From Spirosoma sp. 48-14 (GTDB lineage: Bacteria > Bacteroidota > Bacteroidia > Cytophagales > Spirosomataceae): a stretch of DNA of 64,000 bases. The notes beneath the pieces were generated by a model, which did not search any database, had not been told where the DNA came from, and was given only the letters and a program-made list of their open reading frames with translations. Shown one piece after another: positions 61,291-64,000 of this stretch. The stretch is taken from assembly GCF_001898575.1 (NCBI RefSeq), contig NZ_MKUD01000027.1:46618-110617 (forward strand), written 5' to 3'. Within the stretch, counting starts at the first letter, position 1. Every line of letters starts with the position of its first letter. The translations under genes and the position numbers were made by a program.

Positions 61291-62280
61291 ATGAACATTG
61301 CTTTTTTTAGCGCATTTTCTTTCGAGAAGCCCTGGTTTGGGTCGGGTACTACCCATCAAATTACGTTCATCGAAAAGCCCCTGAGTCTGCAAACTGTAGA
61401 GCTGGCTAAAGGGCATCAGGCGGTTTGTGCGTTTGCCAACGATGACTTAAGCCGCCCTGTTTTGCTATGGCTAAAAAAGCTGGGTGTGTCGGTGGTGGGA
61501 ATGCGATGCGTGGGCCTTGATAATGTCGACCAGCAGGCCATGGATGAACTTGGTATAACCCTGCTGATGCTTCCCGGACTATCGCCCTATTCAGTGGCTG
61601 AACAGGCAGCTGCGCTAGTGCTGGGGCTTGTTCGGCACTTGCCCGAAGCCCACGAACGGGTGCAACTGGCCGACTTTCGCATCGACGGGCTGGTAGGGAC
61701 TGATCTGCATGGGAAAACCGTTGGGATTATTGGGACTGGTCGTATTGGCCGGGCGTTTGCTAAAATCATGCTGGGCTTTGGCTGCAAGGTAATTGCCTAT
61801 GACCTGCAACGCGATCCCGCACTGATCGGAGCCGGGGTTCAGTATGGCTTACTGGCAGAGCTACTGCAACAGGCCGATATTCTTTCCCTGCATTGCTCGC
61901 TTACCCCCCTCACCGAACACCTCATCAACGACTACACGCTGGCAGCTCTTAAACCTACGGCCATTTTAGTGAATACAGCGCGGGGAGGGATTGTCGATAC
62001 GGTGGCTGTTCTGAAGGCGCTGGATGCCGGGCAACTGGCTGGCTATGGGGCTGATGTATATGAACGGGAACGCCCCTATTTTCATTACGATTTTTCGGGC
62101 AGAAACCTTGACGATAGCTTATTGGATCGGCTGTGCCATCATCCGAACGTGCTGTTGACGGCGCACCAGGGGTTCCTGACCGAAGAAACGCTTCAACAAA
62201 TGGCGCAGCAGTTGCTGCAACAGTTCTCATTCTACGAAAACCAGAAAACGATTCATATTCCTCATGCATCAGTATGTTGA
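61291..62280 (+). CDS. D-2-hydroxyacid dehydrogenase (D-lactate dehydrogenase-like)
   Basis: The 329-residue protein belongs to the D-isomer 2-hydroxyacid dehydrogenases and resembles fermentative LdhA: GMRCVGLDNVDQQAMDELGI, SPYSVAEQAAALVLGLVRHL, NAD motif GKTVGIIGTGRIGRAFAKI, catalytic Arg in LVNTARGGIVDT, Glu in ADVYERERPYF and His in VLLTAHQGFLTEE. It reduces pyruvate to D-lactate with NADH. The context with acetate kinase and phosphoketolase supports a fermentative role. It has its own CRP/FNR-like box. Confidence 0.92.
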   Translation: MNIAFFSAFSFEKPWFGSGTTHQITFIEKPLSLQTVELAKGHQAVCAFANDDLSRPVLLWLKKLGVSVVGMRCVGLDNVDQQAMDELGITLLMLPGLSPYSVAEQAAALVLGLVRHLPEAHERVQLADFRIDGLVGTDLHGKTVGIIGTGRIGRAFAKIMLGFGCKVIAYDLQRDPALIGAGVQYGLLAELLQQADILSLHCSLTPLTEHLINDYTLAALKPTAILVNTARGGIVDTVAVLKALDAGQLAGYGADVYERERPYFHYDFSGRNLDDSLLDRLCHHPNVLLTAHQGFLTEETLQQMAQQLLQQFSFYENQKTIHIPHASVC

Positions 62281-62371
62281 TGATAGCACAGTAAATCGGC
62301 CTAAACGTTTACAAATGGATAGGTTGGTTAGTATGATGCAGCAGAAATATTAAAAGCCATTGATAAACGTA

Positions 62372-62812
62372 TCATTCAGGAATTAAGGCGTACTGGTTCA
62401 CGGTATTGCCTGTTTTGCGGCTTTCGGCGGTGCGTTCCAGGGATAAAGTAGAGCCGTCGGGCTCGGCCAGAATATAGTATTCAATCAACCCATTGGTGTT
62501 GGTAGGCTTGGGCGTTAGGTTGTCCAGCAGGAGCCGTTTGTTATCGGTCGATACACTCCAGGTGCCCGTCGTGACGCGCCCATCTACATCTTTCAAAATC
62601 ACCTGGTCGGGCTTGCTCAGATCGAGCCGAAAGTTGGTATAGCCCGGTTTTATATTCGATGTAGCCCCCAGCGTAAAGACCAGCACTTCCGATTCTTTAA
62701 CGGTATTGGCTTTCCAGACTTTGTTGATCAGGCTGGTGATGGGCGTAACGGGTTTGGGCTGACAACCTGCCAGGCCAAGCAGGAGCATAAATAGGCCAAC
62801 TAGTTTTTTCAT
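62372..62812 (-). CDS. Small lipoprotein, unknown function
   Basis: The 146-residue product has a lipoprotein signal (LVGLFMLLLGLAGCQ, lipid on Cys17) and a single beta-rich domain: LINKVWKANTVKESEVLVFT, FRLDLSKPDQVILKDVDGRV and TGTWSVSTDNKRLLLDNL. The TG[TK]W pattern resembles lipocalin-like lipoproteins of Bacteroidota, weakly. Its start overlaps the stop of the upstream surface-protein gene by 4 bp (ATGA), so the two are translationally coupled. Confidence 0.7.
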   Translation of the reverse strand: MKKLVGLFMLLLGLAGCQPKPVTPITSLINKVWKANTVKESEVLVFTLGATSNIKPGYTNFRLDLSKPDQVILKDVDGRVTTGTWSVSTDNKRLLLDNLTPKPTNTNGLIEYYILAEPDGSTLSLERTAESRKTGNTVNQYALIPE

Positions 62813-64000
62813 GGCAGTAGGATTCGTTTCGTAAAGACTCGCCCCTCGACGTGGATGGCGACGATGTAAACACCCGTTGGTAGTTGTCCCAGTGCGTAGG
62901 TCCAGGCAGCAGCCGGTAAAACACGTCGACTGTCATTCAGATGGACTCGTCCGGCCAGGCTATGGAGTTGAATCTGGGCCACGCTGGACTGATGCCAGTC
63001 GGTTTGAATATGCAGGGTCTGATCGGCAACAAACACCTGCGTTTGAGAAAGCCACTCATCTTCTACGGCAATCAGAATCTCCTTGATCTGGGCTTGGGCA
63101 ACGTTCGAATAGCCTGAGCTTCCGGCGGTATTGCTGGCTTGAATCCGGTAGTAGTAAGTGGTAAATTCCTGTAAGCCAGCATCGGTGTAGGTCGTCTGTG
63201 AGGCCGGAACGGTCTTTATTCCCTGGAACGGTCCCGACGGGCTCGTTGATCGCTCAATGCGTATAGTTACGGCCGAAGCACCCACGGCGGCCCAGGTTAG
63301 TTTGACCTGGTCGTAATCGACGACTTCGGCAGTCAGATTGGCGGGTGTGCCCGGTGGGGCTAGCGGAGTGGTGGCGCAGATCGGGTCGGTATAGGCCGAT
63401 GGACCAGCCGCATTTTTGGCCCGTACCCGGTAGCAATATTGGGTATTGTCAGCCAATGTCTTGTCTTCGTAGCTGGTGCTATTGGCGGGTAAGTCGGCTA
63501 CTTTCTGGAACGAACCGCTTGAGCCGGTGGCTCGTTCGAGTTCAAAACCGCTTTCGTTGGCTGATTGGTCTGTCCAGGATACATTGATTTGGGTTGGTGA
63601 AATCACTTTGACGGACAGGCCAATAGGTGCTTTGGGTGGAACATCGGGGGTGATGGCATCGGCAACATTACTAGTTGGGCTGGTTCCGCTGGCATTGGTG
63701 GCACGTATTCGGTAATAATACCGGGTATTGGGTGTCAGGCCGTTGTCGACATAGGCAGTGGTCGTTCCGGCTACCGTCGTCAGCGAATTCCAGTTACTTG
63801 TTCCATCCAGGCTGCGTTCGATCACGATACTAACCGCATTAGGAATGGCACTCCAGCTTAGGCTGATCTGTGTGGTGGATGTGGCCGTAGCTTTCAGGTC
63901 CTGAGCCGCAATGGGTGGACCAACGGGCGTTGTAACATCGACCGTATTGGAAGGATTCGACGAACCTGCCGCGTTGACTGCCCGCACCCGGTAATAATAA
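62809..64000 (-). CDS. Fibronectin type III surface protein with type IX-like C-terminal tail (N-terminus beyond window)
   Basis: The frame runs to the window edge (at least 397 residues), so the N-terminus is missing; a GTG at 63987 lies within a repeat (YYYRVRAVNAAG) and is not the true start. At least three to four FN3 domains of about 90 residues follow, each with a TQISLSWSAIPNAVSIVIER-like start and YYYRIRATNASGTSP-like end. The last 70-80 residues (LHSLAGRVHLNDSRRVLPAA, then LPTGVYIVAIHVEGRVFTKR) resemble a T9SS type A sorting domain. It is probably secreted and attached at the surface. Confidence 0.85.
   Translation of the reverse strand, partial: YYYRVRAVNAAGSSNPSNTVDVTTPVGPPIAAQDLKATATSTTQISLSWSAIPNAVSIVIERSLDGTSNWNSLTTVAGTTTAYVDNGLTPNTRYYYRIRATNASGTSPTSNVADAITPDVPPKAPIGLSVKVISPTQINVSWTDQSANESGFELERATGSSGSFQKVADLPANSTSYEDKTLADNTQYCYRVRAKNAAGPSAYTDPICATTPLAPPGTPANLTAEVVDYDQVKLTWAAVGASAVTIRIERSTSPSGPFQGIKTVPASQTTYTDAGLQEFTTYYYRIQASNTAGSSGYSNVAQAQIKEILIAVEDEWLSQTQVFVADQTLHIQTDWHQSSVAQIQLHSLAGRVHLNDSRRVLPAAAWTYALGQLPTGVYIVAIHVEGRVFTKRILLP

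Overview
The window looks like chromosomal DNA of a Spirosoma-like Bacteroidota (order Cytophagales). This is inferred from gene content and style: an outer-membrane barrel with a carboxypeptidase-like plug, a fibronectin-III protein ending in a probable type IX secretion tail, DUF3109, a LytTR regulator, a heavy-metal RND pump fused to a TolC domain, A-rich leaders without Shine-Dalgarno motifs, and TAnnTTTG-type -7 elements. No rRNA, tRNA, CRISPR array, transposase or phage gene was seen.

Layout. 0-4.1 kb: a GntR-type regulator (cut by the window edge) diverges from lutABC (lactate oxidation). 4.1-27 kb: mostly housekeeping and envelope genes: a TonB-dependent-like barrel, a GH105 hydrolase, D-aminoacyl-tRNA deacylase, an O-methyltransferase, a LysM lytic transglycosylase, DUF3109, an alkyltransferase-like protein, a flavin reductase, precorrin-2 dehydrogenase, phosphoglucose isomerase, a PMT-type glycosyltransferase, an acetamidase, an EmrB-like MFS pump and an M48 protease. 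27-36.4 kb: a nucleotide-sugar dehydrogenase, then a leftward metal-efflux operon (His-rich small protein, RND-TolC fusion, adaptor lipoprotein, VIT-type transporter). 36.4-40.1 kb: a LytTR protein, a GH32 fructan hydrolase and a YciF-like ferritin-fold protein. 40.1-45.5 kb: a LacI regulator and a four-gene galactonate/2-keto-3-deoxygalactonate catabolic operon whose dehydratase carries a Tat-type signal.

46.4-62.3 kb is the most interesting part: alpha-glucan phosphorylase, acetate kinase, a PAS histidine kinase, a response regulator fused to a CRP/FNR module, a thioredoxin-fold protein, a P-type ATPase, phosphoketolase, a universal stress protein and a D-lactate-type dehydrogenase. Five of its short intergenic regions hold seven copies of a CRP/FNR-like palindrome, TGA-N6-TCA, at least one in front of nearly every metabolic unit. 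I read this as a local low-oxygen or starvation fermentation regulon controlled by the hybrid regulator. The same palindrome also occurs once upstream of lutABC.

A second unusual signal is a dispersed, modular hairpin repeat at 4.1, 26.0 and 46.2 kb. Its loops are constant while its stems vary with compensatory base changes. One copy supplies the last codons and stop codon of the glucan phosphorylase gene. The right edge (62.4-64 kb) holds a small lipoprotein and the C-terminal part of a fibronectin-III surface protein.
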